Positions 16,705 to 25,535 of a stretch of DNA of 64,000 bases are shown in pieces. A program made the translations under genes and the position numbers. Origin of the DNA: Cupriavidus pauculus (GTDB lineage: Bacteria > Pseudomonadota > Gammaproteobacteria > Burkholderiales > Burkholderiaceae); assembly GCF_008801835.1 (NCBI RefSeq), contig NZ_VZOW01000019.1, forward strand, positions 49,829 to 113,828. Reading direction: 5' to 3'. The stretch's first letter is position 1; every line of letters begins with the position of its first letter. A model generated the notes under the pieces. It worked only from the letters and a program-made list of their open reading frames with translations. It searched no databases and was not told the origin of the DNA.

Positions 16705-17240
16705 GACATCGCGCCCAGACATACCCGAAACGCCTGCTGCATATAGCGCTTGACCGACGTCAGCGATACGCCCAGTTGTTCGGCGATGGCCTCGTATTTC
16801 ATGCCCTCGAGCTGCGACAGCAGAAAGGCGCGTTTGGCGCGCGGCGGCAGCGTATTGAGCATCGCATCGATGTCATGCAAGGTCTGGAGCACGATGGCGC
16901 GATCCTCGGGCGACGGCGCCAACGGCTCGGGACATGCCGCCAGCGCCTCCAGATAGGCCCGCTCCAGCGACTGTCGCTGCAGCCAGTTGATCATCAGGCC
17001 CTTGGCCACCGTGGTCAGATAGGCGCGCGGTTCCTGCACGGCCGCCAGGTCGCGCGTGCCGATCAGTCGCGTGAAGGTGTCCTGCGCGAGATCCGCCGCA
17101 TCGGCGGCGCTGCCGCCGTGCCCCAACCGACGCTGCAGCCAGCGGTACAGCCAGCCGTGATGGTCGCGATAGAACGCGCCCAGGTGCGGCGCGGGGGATG
17201 GCGGACTGCCTGACATGGTCTGCTTGCTGGAACCCGCCAT
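16701..17240 (-). CDS. fecI: FecI-type ECF sigma factor
   Basis: An extracytoplasmic-function sigma factor of about 179 residues that directs RNA polymerase to the receptor promoter. Region 2 is visible at about 19-85 (YRDHHGWLYRWLQRRLG, DAADLAQDTFTRL) and region 4 at about 125-172 (LPPRAKRAFLLSQLEGMKYEAIA, VSLTSVKRYMQQA). ATG codons at 17312, 17240 and 17216 are all possible starts, none with a strong ribosome binding site; homologue-like sequence begins just after 17216. It heads the fecI-fecR-receptor unit, and a Fur-box-like site lies about 90 bp upstream, consistent with iron repression. Confidence 0.88.
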   Translation of the reverse strand: MAGSSKQTMSGSPPSPAPHLGAFYRDHHGWLYRWLQRRLGHGGSAADAADLAQDTFTRLIGTRDLAAVQEPRAYLTTVAKGLMINWLQRQSLERAYLEALAACPEPLAPSPEDRAIVLQTLHDIDAMLNTLPPRAKRAFLLSQLEGMKYEAIAEQLGVSLTSVKRYMQQAFRVCLGAMS

Positions 17241-17612
17241 ATCGGCTCGATTGGCGGAAGAAAAAACGGATGACCCGGAACGTCGCAATGTTCCTGGCGA
17301 AGCCCATAACACGGCTTCGCCAGATGCTTTTGCGAATCATTATCATTTAATTGTAGCCGGGATACGATAAGGCAAGCAAGAAACCGCCGTCCCGCGTATA
17401 TTTGGCGCCACTTTTGCGGACGTATCGTCATCGGTCCTGTCGCGCAGTGGCTGGACGTGGCAAACTGCCGGCGCCGTTGCGCCGACATCGCCGGCCGGCC
17501 TTGCCCGGGCCGACGCGCGGCGTCCCCACCAAATCGTAATTTCTTGAGGCAACGCCGCCCGGCTTGACCGCGGACAAGCGCAGGCCGACGCGGCTCTTGC
17601 ACACTGACGGCC
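17241..17612. other. 372-bp divergent intergenic region between fecI and the acyltransferase
   Basis: A non-coding gap carrying the Fur-box-like site (listed separately) and an AT-rich core around 17330-17375. Nothing else recognisable was found. The half nearest the acyltransferase gene is GC-rich and has no clear promoter. Confidence 0.45.
17326..17352. promoter_or_regulatory. Fur-box-like site upstream of fecI
   Basis: The stretch AATCATTATC (17335-17344) matches one half of the 19-bp Fur consensus exactly; the full 19 bp at 17326-17344 match at about 14 positions, and further hexamer-like ATCATTTAA continues to the right. It lies about 90 bp upstream of the fecI start in an AT-rich patch. 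Iron-loaded Fur would block fecI transcription there. Confidence 0.6.
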
Positions 17613-18635
17613 ATGAATTTGCCCTCTTCTTCTCCTTCTTCTTCCGCCTTGCCTTCCCCCTCGTCTTCCTCGCAGTCGTCCCCCTCGACCCCATCTTCCG
17701 ACAGCACTGCCGCGCCGGCCCCGTCGACGGCCCGGCCCGCGCCCCGCAAGCAGAGGCGCCTGGCGTGGCTCACCGGCGTGGTCAGCGTGACGCTGCTGGT
17801 GCTCAACACGCTGCTGAGCGTCGTGCCCATCGTGCCGCTGGCCTTGGTGAAGCTGGCATTCCCAACGCCAGCCGTGCGCCGGCGCGTCGATCCGTGGCTC
17901 AACGCCATCGCCACGGGCTGGATCTCGCGCAATACCGGCTGGATCACGCGCCTGCAGCCGGACATCTGGGACATCGAAATCAATACTGAGCTGAAGCCGG
18001 ACGACTGGTATCTGGTCAGCTGCAATCACCAGTCGTGGGTCGATATCTTTGTCCTGCAGCGCGTGCTGAACAAGCGCATCCCGCTGCTCAAGTTCTTCCT
18101 GAAGCAGACCTTGCTGTATGTGCCGGTCATCGGGCTGGCCTGGTGGGCGCTGGACTTTCCGTTCCTCAAGCGCTACAGCAAGGCGAAGTTGCGCCGCAAT
18201 CCGGCGCTGGCCCATCGCGATCGCGAAATCGCGCAGCGCGCCTGCGAAAAATTCCAGCTCGTGCCGACCAGCGTCATGGTGTTTGCCGAAGGCACCCGCT
18301 TTACCGAAGCAAAGCGCGTGGCGCAGGCGTCGCCGTATCGCCACCTGCTCAAACCCCGGGCCGGTGCGCTGGCGGCCACGCTGAACGCGATGGGCGCCCA
18401 GTTCCGTTCGATGGTCGATGCCACGATCATCTATCCCGATGGCGCACCGCGCTTTTGGGATCTGGCCTGCGGCCGATCGGGCAGGATCGTGGTGCGGATC
18501 CAGCAGACGCCGATTCCGGCGGACTTCTGCGCCGGCAATTACGCCACGGACCCAACCTTCCGGCGCGCGTTGCACCAATGGCTGAAGGCCATGTGGGAAG
18601 CGAAGGACCGCCAGATCGACGCGGCGATGCAGTAA
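17613..18635 (+). CDS. 1-acylglycerol-3-phosphate acyltransferase-like membrane protein (YihG-type)
   Basis: A PlsC-superfamily acyltransferase of 340 residues, likely adding acyl chains to lysophospholipid. A low-complexity Ser/Pro/Ala-rich stretch occupies residues 4-45, a hydrophobic helix follows at about 52-80, and the catalytic HX4D motif is H139-D144 in NHQSWVD. The second motif EGTR is at 226-229 and a third block occurs near IYPDGAP. E. coli YihG and its relatives share the N-terminal helix and overall length apart from the Ser-rich tail. That tail may be poorly conserved sequence, or the true start may be further in; no good ribosome binding site precedes the ATG at 17613. Confidence 0.82.
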   Translation: MNLPSSSPSSSALPSPSSSSQSSPSTPSSDSTAAPAPSTARPAPRKQRRLAWLTGVVSVTLLVLNTLLSVVPIVPLALVKLAFPTPAVRRRVDPWLNAIATGWISRNTGWITRLQPDIWDIEINTELKPDDWYLVSCNHQSWVDIFVLQRVLNKRIPLLKFFLKQTLLYVPVIGLAWWALDFPFLKRYSKAKLRRNPALAHRDREIAQRACEKFQLVPTSVMVFAEGTRFTEAKRVAQASPYRHLLKPRAGALAATLNAMGAQFRSMVDATIIYPDGAPRFWDLACGRSGRIVVRIQQTPIPADFCAGNYATDPTFRRALHQWLKAMWEAKDRQIDAAMQ

Positions 18636-18650
18636 CGCAGTGACGGACGA

Positions 18651-18668
18651 GCGGCGCACGCGCGCCGC
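18651..18668. terminator. GC hairpin between convergent genes
   Basis: A perfect 7-bp stem, GCGGCGC (18651-18657) with GCGCCGC (18662-18668), and a 4-nt loop lies in the 51-bp gap between the acyltransferase and MFS stops. No U-tract follows; it probably ends transcription from both sides. Confidence 0.4.
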
Positions 18669-18686
18669 GTTGCGGTGCGTTCGCGC

Positions 18687-19919
18687 CTATTCCGCCTGCG
18701 GCGCCAGGCGCGGCGTCTGGTTGTTTCCCAGGAACGCAAACGCGATCTGGATCAGCCCCAGCGTCAGTCCCAGCGACGCGCCAATCTTCCACGCCATCGA
18801 ATAGTTCTGCATCAGGTCGTACAGCCAGCCGCCGCCGAACGCGCCGATGAAACTGCCGATCTGATGGCTGAAGAACGCCACGCCCGCGATCATCGCCTGC
18901 CAGCGCAGGCCGAATGTCTGGGCAATCCAGCCCTGCACCAGCGGCGAAACGCCCAGCCACAGGAAGCCCATCACGGCGGCAAACACGAGCGTACTTTCAG
19001 GCGTCGGCAGCGTGTGGAAAAACCATACGAAGCCGAGCGACCGACAGACGTAGATGCCGCCGAGCAGCAGCAGCTTGTTGACGCGCCCGCCGGCCCATCC
19101 GAAGAACAGGCTGCCCAGCACGTTAAAACCCCCGATCATGCCGAGCGCCTTGGCAGACAGCATCGGATCCATGCCGCAGACGTCGAGATAGGCGGGAAGG
19201 TGCGTGGTCAGGAATACCAGTTGCATGCCGCACACGGTGTACGCCAGCGCCATGACGATAAACGGCGGATGTCGCAGCGCCGCCATCAGCGCCTGCCGGC
19301 CGCTTAGTTCCGGTCTGGCCAGCGAGACGGGTTCGCGCAATCGGTCGGTGCGGCCGGCAAACCATGCGGCGGGCAACATCACCAGCGCCAGCACCACGAA
19401 CGCCGCCACGCCCGTGCGCCAGCCCCAGCCGGTGGCGATGGCCTGCCCCAGCGGCGCGGCGATCATCGCACCCAGCGATCCCGATGCGGACACGCAGCCA
19501 AGCACCAGGCTGCGCACCTGTGGAGTAACGGCGCTGGAAGCCGCGGCCATGGCCATCGCCGTGCCCGTCGAAGCCATCGCCATGCCGATCAGCACACCGG
19601 CGCCCAGCACCACGGTCCACAGGCCGTGCGACGTCGCCAGCAACACCAGGCCGATCAGGTACAACAGCGCGCCGCCCAGCATCAGCGGACGAAATCCGGT
19701 CCTGACCGCCAGCGCGCCGGCAAACGGCTGCAGCAAACCCCACGTCAGATTCTGTACCGCCACGGCGATGGTGAAATCGCCCACCGAAATCCCGATGTCA
19801 CGCGTCAGCGGCGGCACGAAGATGCCCAGGCTCTGTCGCAGTCCCATGGCCAGCGACAGCATGATCGAGGCGCCGATCAGGATCGGCATGACGGGACGCA
19901 GCGAGGACAGGCGGGACAT
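18687..19919 (-). CDS. MFS transporter (monocarboxylate/oxalate-formate antiporter-like)
   Basis: A 410-residue, twelve-helix major facilitator. The N-terminus (ASIMLSLAMGLRQSLGIFVPPLT) and the TGFRPLMLGGALLY loop resemble the MCT/OFA branch of MFS proteins in betaproteobacteria. It has no adjacent metabolic gene in the same direction; a LysR gene starts upstream on the same strand (20064-20948), with 144 bp between. Substrate and direction of transport cannot be told. The ATG at 19919 is supported by family length. Confidence 0.83.
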   Translation of the reverse strand: MSRLSSLRPVMPILIGASIMLSLAMGLRQSLGIFVPPLTRDIGISVGDFTIAVAVQNLTWGLLQPFAGALAVRTGFRPLMLGGALLYLIGLVLLATSHGLWTVVLGAGVLIGMAMASTGTAMAMAAASSAVTPQVRSLVLGCVSASGSLGAMIAAPLGQAIATGWGWRTGVAAFVVLALVMLPAAWFAGRTDRLREPVSLARPELSGRQALMAALRHPPFIVMALAYTVCGMQLVFLTTHLPAYLDVCGMDPMLSAKALGMIGGFNVLGSLFFGWAGGRVNKLLLLGGIYVCRSLGFVWFFHTLPTPESTLVFAAVMGFLWLGVSPLVQGWIAQTFGLRWQAMIAGVAFFSHQIGSFIGAFGGGWLYDLMQNYSMAWKIGASLGLTLGLIQIAFAFLGNNQTPRLAPQAE

Positions 19920-20063
19920 GCGGACGCTCTTGTTATCGACGGCCGTTGCCAGGCCGGGAGCGCCATTTTCGTTGAATCGTCAAGGAAAATGAATCCGCGC
20001 GAATACCGATGCGGGACTGCCCTGCAGAAGCGAACGCGGCGATGCGTAACGCCCTACTTCGCC

Positions 20064-20948
20064 CTACTTTGCCCGCAGCGCCCACAGCGCATCGAGCACG
20101 TATTCGGTGGCGCGCTCCACGCGCTCGGCGCTGTGCGCCAGCCCCAGCCTGCGCCACAACGCCGGGCGCAGCGGCCGCATCACCACGCGGGGATCTGGCG
20201 CGGGCGTGGTGATTTCGTGCGGCAGCAGCGCCGCGCCATAGCCCGCGGCGACCAGGCTTTTGATCGCGTCGTTGTAGTTGAGCTGGATGCGCGGCGCTGG
20301 CCGGTAGCCGCCGGTGGCGAACCACTCGGCGGTAAGGCGCGACAGCCGCGTGGTGCTGTCGTTAAGAATCAGCGGGCGCGCGGCCAGCCACGCTGGCGTG
20401 ATGCGCGCCGGACACGGCCAGCTTGCAGGCAGGAACGCCTGCACCGGATCGCGCCGCCAGGGGCGGATGGTCAGCCCCGCGACGCGCGCCTGCGGCAACG
20501 CCACCAGGCCGATCTCGAGCGTGCCGGCCGCCAGCCGCGACAGCGATTCCTGCGAGGTGAGCACCGCAACCTGCACGTCGATATCGGGATGCTGCTCGGC
20601 CAGCACGGCCAGCGCCTGCGGCAGCAAGTGCGCGATTGCGCCCGTCGAGGCGCCGAGCCGCACGCGGCCGCTCAGGCCTTGCACCTGCCGCTGCACATCG
20701 TCGAGAGCCAGGTCCGCATCGGCCAGCAGGCGGCGCGCTCGGTCGATCAGCGTCTCGCCGATCGATGACGGACGCACCTCGCCGCGCTTGCGCGTCAGCA
20801 ACGGCGCGCCCACGCGCGCTTCCAGATCGGCGATGTGCTGGCTGACCGTGGGCGGCGCCAGATGCAAGGCACGCGCGGCTTCGGCAAAGGAACCGAGATC
20901 GGCGATGGCGACAAGGGTTCGCAGGCGGTCCAGGCTGATCTCGCGCAT
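20064..20948 (-). CDS. LysR-family transcriptional regulator
   Basis: A 294-residue LysR protein. The winged helix-turn-helix lies at residues 4-62 (SFAEAARALHLAPPTVSQHIADLE) and the effector-binding domain at about 90-290 (VRLGASTGAIAHLLP onward). The frame is open to 21146, but the ATG at 20948 has GGAG 9 nt upstream and starts the canonical MREISLDRLRTLV. It is divergent from argC with 196 bp between start codons and is followed by an MFS gene on the same strand, so it may control either neighbour; the MFS gene seems as likely as argC. Confidence 0.9.
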   Translation of the reverse strand: MREISLDRLRTLVAIADLGSFAEAARALHLAPPTVSQHIADLEARVGAPLLTRKRGEVRPSSIGETLIDRARRLLADADLALDDVQRQVQGLSGRVRLGASTGAIAHLLPQALAVLAEQHPDIDVQVAVLTSQESLSRLAAGTLEIGLVALPQARVAGLTIRPWRRDPVQAFLPASWPCPARITPAWLAARPLILNDSTTRLSRLTAEWFATGGYRPAPRIQLNYNDAIKSLVAAGYGAALLPHEITTPAPDPRVVMRPLRPALWRRLGLAHSAERVERATEYVLDALWALRAK

Positions 20949-21144
20949 GATGCGGCACTCCAGGTGACGGGGCGAACTGCGCCCAAGCGGTCGTTCACGA
21001 AATCCGAATTTCAACGTCATGAAATTCAACTTTCGCGATTCTAGCTGTCGGCGCAAGATTGCGCTTCCTGTACCGGGCGCGCCGCGCAACGAAATGCCGC
21101 GCGCCCGGGTGCCGACCACGACGCCACCTACGAGGACCCATCCC

Positions 21145-22122
21145 ATGCGCTATCCGCTTGTTTTCATCGACGGCGACCAGGGCACCACCGGCCTGCAAAT
21201 CCACGAACGGCTGCGCGGGCGTGACGATCTGCGCGTGCTGACCTTGCCGGCCGGCCAGCGCAAGGACGCACGCGCGCGCGCCGACGCAATCAACAGCTGC
21301 GATATCGCCATCCTGTGCCTGCCCGATGCCGCTGCGCGCGAGGCGGTGGCATCGATCGTCAATCCCGCCGTGCGCGTCATCGACGCCAGTTCCGCGCATC
21401 GCACGACGCCGGGCTGGACTTACGGCTTTCCCGAGATGAACGCGGGCCAGGCGCAACGCATTGCCAACGCGCAGCGCGTGAGCAACCCCGGCTGCTATCC
21501 GACCGGCGCGATCGGCCTGCTCAACCCGCTGGCGCAAGCCGGCCTGCTGCCGGTCTACTACCCGCTCGCCATCCACGCGGTGTCCGGCTATTCAGGCGGC
21601 GGCCGCAGCGCCGTGGAAACCTACGAGGGACCGCAGGCCCAAAACGCCCTGCCGTTTCAGGTCTATGGCCTGGGGCTCGCGCACAAGCACGCGCCGGAAA
21701 TCCAGCAGCACGCCGGACTGGCGCGGCGGCCGATCTTCGTGCCCGCCTATGGCGCTTTCCGCCAGGGCATCGTGGTCACCGTGCCGTTGCAGCTCGACCT
21801 GCTGGCGCCCGGCACCGATATCGAAACGCTGCATGCTTGCCTATCGGATCACTACGCGGGCGCACGGCATGTGCAGGTGATGTCGCTGGCCGAATCGGCC
21901 GACGCCACGCGGCTCGACCCGCAAGCGCTGAACGGCACCGACGACATGCGCCTGGGCGTGTTTGGCAGCCGCGAGCACGGTCACGTGCTGCTGGCAGCGG
22001 TGTTCGATAACCTCGGCAAGGGTGCGTCCGGCGCCGCCGTGCAGAACCTCGACCTGATGCTAGGCGCCACCGCCCAGCCCGCCCATCAAGGCAACGACGT
22101 TCCAGCGACGCAAGCCGCCTGA
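21145..22122 (+). CDS. argC: N-acetyl-gamma-glutamyl-phosphate reductase, type 2 (short form)
   Basis: Third enzyme of arginine synthesis: reduces N-acetylglutamyl 5-phosphate to the semialdehyde with NADPH. At 325 residues it fits the shorter bacterial class. The nucleotide loop [11 protein letters not shown] (residues 9-19) and the catalytic Cys C117 in SNPGCYPTG are intact, as is the SGYSGGGR loop. The frame opens earlier, but the ATG at 21145 has GAGG about 9 nt upstream and gives the standard N-terminus. No other arg gene is adjacent. Many Burkholderiales carry two argC forms, so this may be a second copy; that cannot be checked within the window. Confidence 0.9.
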   Translation: MRYPLVFIDGDQGTTGLQIHERLRGRDDLRVLTLPAGQRKDARARADAINSCDIAILCLPDAAAREAVASIVNPAVRVIDASSAHRTTPGWTYGFPEMNAGQAQRIANAQRVSNPGCYPTGAIGLLNPLAQAGLLPVYYPLAIHAVSGYSGGGRSAVETYEGPQAQNALPFQVYGLGLAHKHAPEIQQHAGLARRPIFVPAYGAFRQGIVVTVPLQLDLLAPGTDIETLHACLSDHYAGARHVQVMSLAESADATRLDPQALNGTDDMRLGVFGSREHGHVLLAAVFDNLGKGASGAAVQNLDLMLGATAQPAHQGNDVPATQAA

Positions 22123-22217
22123 AAACCGCCTGGTCACCAGCCGCACCGGTCGCGTCGTGCGAGGCCCGGCGTCGATCGAGCACGCGTGGCCCGCCCAGGC
22201 GCGCTTGCCGACCCGGG

Positions 22218-23060
22218 TCAGAGTCCCAGGCACACCGCTCCGGCGGCGACTACCAGACAGGCCAGCCAGCGCGTCGTCGTGACCGTTTCGCGCAGGAACA
22301 GTCGCCCGATCAGCACGGCAAACACCACGCTGGTTTCGCGCAGCGCCGACACCATCCCCATCGCGCCCGACTGCAGCGCCCAGATCACGATGCCATACGC
22401 CGCGAGCGACACCAGCCCACCGGCCAGCGACGACGCCACGGCCAGCGGCTCGTCGCGCACTGGCGTCCACAACGGCGCGATGCCGCGCGTCGCGACGAAC
22501 AGCAGCGGCATCAGCCAATAGAACATGAACATCCACGCGGTATAGACCAACGGCTGGCCATCCGACAAACGCACGCCGATGCCGTCGATCACGGTATAGA
22601 GCGCAATCGTCGCGCCGGTCGCCAGCGCGGCGAGCACACCGGCGCGCGACACGCGATGCCGTTGCAGCGCGATCGCGATGATGCCGGCCGAGGTCAGCGC
22701 GATGCCGAGCGCGCTGACGGGTCCGATCGCCTCGTGCGCAAACACCGCCGCGCCGAGCGCGACCAGCAGCGGCGAAGATCCGCGTGCGATCGGATAGGCC
22801 AGCGCAAGGTCGTTGCGTCGATACGAGCGCACCAGGCTGATGTTGTAGACGATATGCACGAGCCCCGACGCGACGATGTAGGGCCAACTCGCGGCAGCGG
22901 GCAGCGGATGGGACACGACCACGAACGTGGACGTCACCGCAATCGCGATGCTCATCCATGCCATCGACAGGAAGCGGTCGCGATTGCCATGCAGCAACGC
23001 ATTCCAGCTCGCGTGGAGAACGGCGGCCAGCAGCACGAAGCCGCCCGTAAGACTGAGCAT
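22218..23060 (-). CDS. EamA-family (DMT superfamily) permease
   Basis: An inner-membrane protein of 280 residues with ten predicted helices arranged as two EamA repeats (about 5-135 and 150-278), the drug/metabolite transporter layout often used for amino acid or metabolite export. The frame is open to 23120, but the ATG at 23060 (MLSLTGGFVLLAAVLHASWN) starts directly at the first helix and is the better choice. It is divergent from a GcvA-like LysR gene with 146 bp between, an arrangement typical of regulated exporters. The substrate is unknown. Confidence 0.85.
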   Translation of the reverse strand: MLSLTGGFVLLAAVLHASWNALLHGNRDRFLSMAWMSIAIAVTSTFVVVSHPLPAAASWPYIVASGLVHIVYNISLVRSYRRNDLALAYPIARGSSPLLVALGAAVFAHEAIGPVSALGIALTSAGIIAIALQRHRVSRAGVLAALATGATIALYTVIDGIGVRLSDGQPLVYTAWMFMFYWLMPLLFVATRGIAPLWTPVRDEPLAVASSLAGGLVSLAAYGIVIWALQSGAMGMVSALRETSVVFAVLIGRLFLRETVTTTRWLACLVVAAGAVCLGL

Positions 23061-23143
23061 GTCGGAAAAGGTGGGAAGGTTGGGATACCGCCGCAGTGCC
23101 GCGCGACGTCGGGAAAGCACCGGAAGAATGCAGGATATCTATC

Positions 23144-23160
23144 TTGTCGCGCCCCGACAA
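23144..23160. promoter_or_regulatory. LysR-type palindrome in the EamA / LysR divergent region
   Basis: TTGTCG (23144-23149) and CGACAA (23155-23160) form a perfect dyad with a 5-bp spacer, 46 bp before the LysR start. Its position between a LysR gene and a divergent transporter, and its interrupted-dyad form, suit a LysR binding site. Function is inferred. Confidence 0.4.
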
Positions 23161-23206
23161 ACCAGATAAATTGCCGCATCGCGCGAGAAAAACTGATCCG
23201 ATCCGA

Positions 23207-24115
23207 ATGAAACGAGTCTTACCGCCGCTCAATGCCCTGCGCGCCTTCGAGGCCGCCGGCCGGCTCGGCAGCTTCAAGGACGCGGCTGCGGAATTGCATG
23301 TGACGCACGGCGCGATCAGCCAACATGTGCGGCTGCTCGAACAATGGCTCGATGCACCGCTGTTCGAACGCCATAACCGCCGCGTAACGCTGACGCCTGC
23401 AGCAAAGGCGTATCTGAAGGCAATCGGCCCGCTATTCGAACAGCTTGCGCAGGCCACGGCGCAATACGGCGTGCCCGAAACGGAGTCGCCCACCCTGTCC
23501 GTGAACGCGCCCGCCACCTTCACGCTGCGCTGGCTGGTGCCGAGACTGGCGAAGTTTCGCGCCGCGCATCCCGAGATCGAAGTCCGGGTGGACACCTCGA
23601 ACGGCGCGCTGGAAAGCCTGGAAGAGCGCTACGACCTCATCATCCGCGGCGGCCCGGATACCTTTTATGGCTATTCGATGCAGCCGTTTCTGCGCGAAGA
23701 AAGACTGCCAGTGTGCAGTCCGGCGCTGCTGGCGCGCGTGCCGCTGCGCGCACCGGAAGACCTGCGGCACCATACGTTGCTGCATACCTCGAGTCTTCCA
23801 CGGCTGTGGCCCGACTGGCTGGCCAGCGCGCGGATTGCCGCGCTGAGGCCCGCCGCCGCGCTGACGTTCGACCACTTCTACCTGACGCTGCAAGCGGCCA
23901 TCGACGGCATCGGCATCGCGATGGGCCCAACCGCGCTGGTGGCGGACGATCTCGCCGCGGGCCGGCTTGTCACGCCATTTACGGGCCCCCGTCTGCCCTC
24001 GCGCAGCTATTGCACCTACGTGCCCGACGACAAACGCGACGATGCACTGGTCGCGCTGTTTCGCGCATGGCTCGAACGGGAAGGCGCACTCGCGCCTGCC
24101 GGCGCCAACGCATGA
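23207..24115 (+). CDS. LysR-family regulator, GcvA-like subgroup
   Basis: A 302-residue regulator of the GcvA type. It begins with PPLNALRAFEAAGRLGSFKDAA, has helix-turn-helix residues HVTHGAISQHVRLLE (about 35-50), and an effector domain with the group's SVNAPATFTLRWLVPRLAKF segment. The ATG at 23207 is preferred over the longer frame because it gives the standard N-terminus. It probably controls the divergent EamA permease. It ends at a strong hairpin it shares with the opposing hsp20 genes. Confidence 0.9.
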   Translation: MKRVLPPLNALRAFEAAGRLGSFKDAAAELHVTHGAISQHVRLLEQWLDAPLFERHNRRVTLTPAAKAYLKAIGPLFEQLAQATAQYGVPETESPTLSVNAPATFTLRWLVPRLAKFRAAHPEIEVRVDTSNGALESLEERYDLIIRGGPDTFYGYSMQPFLREERLPVCSPALLARVPLRAPEDLRHHTLLHTSSLPRLWPDWLASARIAALRPAAALTFDHFYLTLQAAIDGIGIAMGPTALVADDLAAGRLVTPFTGPRLPSRSYCTYVPDDKRDDALVALFRAWLEREGALAPAGANA

Positions 24116-24191
24116 TATGCGTCGTATCGAATGCCGGCGCCCGGTGCGGGGCCGTCTCAGGCATCGCACAACCGCGCCGTCCAAAGTAGAA

Positions 24192-24234
24192 AGCCGCCCG
24201 CCGGCCCCACGATACGTGGCGGCCGGGGGCGGCT
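24192..24234. terminator. Strong bidirectional hairpin, hsp20 / LysR terminator
   Basis: A long, nearly perfect stem: AGCCGCC (24192-24198) with GGCGGCT (24228-24234), then CCGGCC (24201-24206) with GGCCGG (24221-24226), then CACG with CGTG, closed by a short loop. Read leftward, the stem is followed by TTTCTACTTT, a good U-rich tail for ending the hsp20 transcript. It lies between two convergent stops. Confidence 0.7.
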
Positions 24235-24266
24235 GGTTCTATCGCGATTCCGCTCGGCTGCAGGCG

Positions 24267-24704
24267 TCAGCCCGCGTTGACCACGATGCGGCGCGGCTTG
24301 GCTTCCTCGCGGCGCGGAATCGTCAGACGCAGCACGCCGTTCTGGAGATTGGCTTCGATCTTCGTCGTATCGAAATCGGCGCTGACCGCGAACGTGCGCG
24401 CAAAGCGCGGCGCCTGCAGTTCCAGATGCTGCACGCGCAGGTTTGGCGGCACATCGACAATGGCTTCGCCTTCGATAAACAGATGACCGTCGTGAACCTT
24501 CACGTCGAGGCTGTCACGCGTGACGCCGGGCAGATCCGCAAAAAGCGTGATGCCCGCGGCGTCCTCGACAATATCGACTGGCGGCACCACCGTGGGCCGC
24601 CGCGCTTGCGATGGGTTGTCGCCCGTCCGCTGCGTCTGGGGTTGGGTTGAGGGCACCGATGCGGGTTCACTGGTCGTCACCTGGGTGTTTGCGATGTCGC
24701 TCAT
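24267..24704 (-). CDS. Hsp20 / alpha-crystallin small heat-shock protein
   Basis: A 145-residue holdase chaperone that binds unfolding proteins without ATP. The alpha-crystallin domain spans about residues 42-140 (PPVDIVEDAAGITLFADLPG through LRLTIPRREEAKPR). The N-terminal 35 residues are polar and Thr/Ser/Gln-rich. The final strand motif usually read as I-x-I/V is RRIVVNAG here. AGGAG precedes the ATG. It lies 34 bp downstream of a second hsp20 gene and ends at a strong hairpin, so the two form one heat-shock operon. Confidence 0.92.
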   Translation of the reverse strand: MSDIANTQVTTSEPASVPSTQPQTQRTGDNPSQARRPTVVPPVDIVEDAAGITLFADLPGVTRDSLDVKVHDGHLFIEGEAIVDVPPNLRVQHLELQAPRFARTFAVSADFDTTKIEANLQNGVLRLTIPRREEAKPRRIVVNAG

Positions 24705-24738
24705 GATCTGACTCCTGTGGGACTCGTATGCCTGGGCT

Positions 24739-25191
24739 TTACTGGACGCTGATGGCCTTCGGTCGCGACGCCTCGCGCTTGCCGACGCTGATGGTCAGGC
24801 AGCCGTTGACGTAGCGCGCGCGCACGTTGTCCGGATCGGCCTGTTGCGGCATCTCGATGACGCGCCGGAACTTGCCGGCGAAACGCTCCTGCGCATAGAC
24901 GCGCGATCCTTCGCCGCCGTTGCCTGCGCGCGCCGCATCGATCGGCGCGCGCTCGCCGCTGATCGTCAGCATGCCGTTGTCGATCGATACGTCGAAGCCA
25001 TCGGCTTGCATGCCGGGCGCGAATACCACGATCTCGATCGAATCGTCGGTCGTGCCGATATTGAGCAGCGGGAAGTTGCCGGTGCGGCCGGCACGCAGAC
25101 TGGAAGGAAAGCCGCCCGCGAGATTCGCCATCTGCCTTTGCAGGCGTTCGAATTCGCTGAAGAGGTCGCCCCCAAAGAAAAAGTCGCTCAT
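24739..25191 (-). CDS. Hsp20 / alpha-crystallin small heat-shock protein
   Basis: A 150-residue small heat-shock protein, first gene of the pair. N-terminal MSDFFFGGDLFSEFERLQRQ is aromatic and amphipathic, as in IbpA-type oligomerising arms. The crystallin domain is at about 43-145, with VVFAPGMQADGFDVSI and GCLTISVGKRE. An AGGAGGG ribosome binding site lies 7 nt upstream and may be masked by a hairpin. A heat-shock-type promoter lies about 135 bp upstream. It differs clearly from its partner, so the two may co-assemble or divide clients. Confidence 0.92.
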   Translation of the reverse strand: MSDFFFGGDLFSEFERLQRQMANLAGGFPSSLRAGRTGNFPLLNIGTTDDSIEIVVFAPGMQADGFDVSIDNGMLTISGERAPIDAARAGNGGEGSRVYAQERFAGKFRRVIEMPQQADPDNVRARYVNGCLTISVGKREASRPKAISVQ

Positions 25192-25197
25192 GATCTA

Positions 25198-25224
25198 CCC
25201 TCCTGAGAAACGCGCAATGAGGGC
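25198..25224 (-). promoter_or_regulatory. Possible RNA-thermometer hairpin masking the hsp20 ribosome binding site
   Basis: In the leftward transcript, GCCCTC (25219-25224) can pair with the GAGGGT part of the ribosome binding site AGGAGGG (25198-25204), giving a stem of about 6 bp with a loop near 15 nt. Many small heat-shock genes use such melting hairpins (ROSE or fourU types), but neither consensus is present, so this is a weak candidate. Confidence 0.3.
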
Positions 25225-25326
25225 GAACGGGCCACGCGCTCCAGTTCGCTCGTCATTGCCACCGACAAACAAATCGAAACACGCAGCGCACCGCAACATG
25301 GCGGCGCGACTGCCTGAGCAAGGGCA

Positions 25327-25354
25327 AGATAGGCGCGGCCAAAGAAATTTCAAG
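25327..25354 (-). promoter_or_regulatory. Sigma32-type heat-shock promoter for the hsp20 pair
   Basis: On the minus strand CTTGAAA (25348-25354) is followed after 13 bp by GCCTATCT (25327-25334). The sigma32 consensus is CTTGAAA, 13-15 bp, then CCCCATnT. The -35 match is perfect, the -10 match is 5 of 7, and the spacing is right. It lies about 135 bp upstream of the first hsp20 start. Confidence 0.6.
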
Positions 25355-25535
25355 ACCACCGCCGGCGGGTTGCGCACACGGCCAGCCAGGGGGTGCGCAC
25401 CCGCGCGATTGCGCCCGCGCAGTGGCATGCCGATCACCTACACTGGATCAGTCCACGTCGGTCACCGAGCTTTCATCGGTGCGATGTCCCGCCGTATCCA
25501 CTGGCTTGCGCCACTTCCAGAACGAGGTACCTGCC

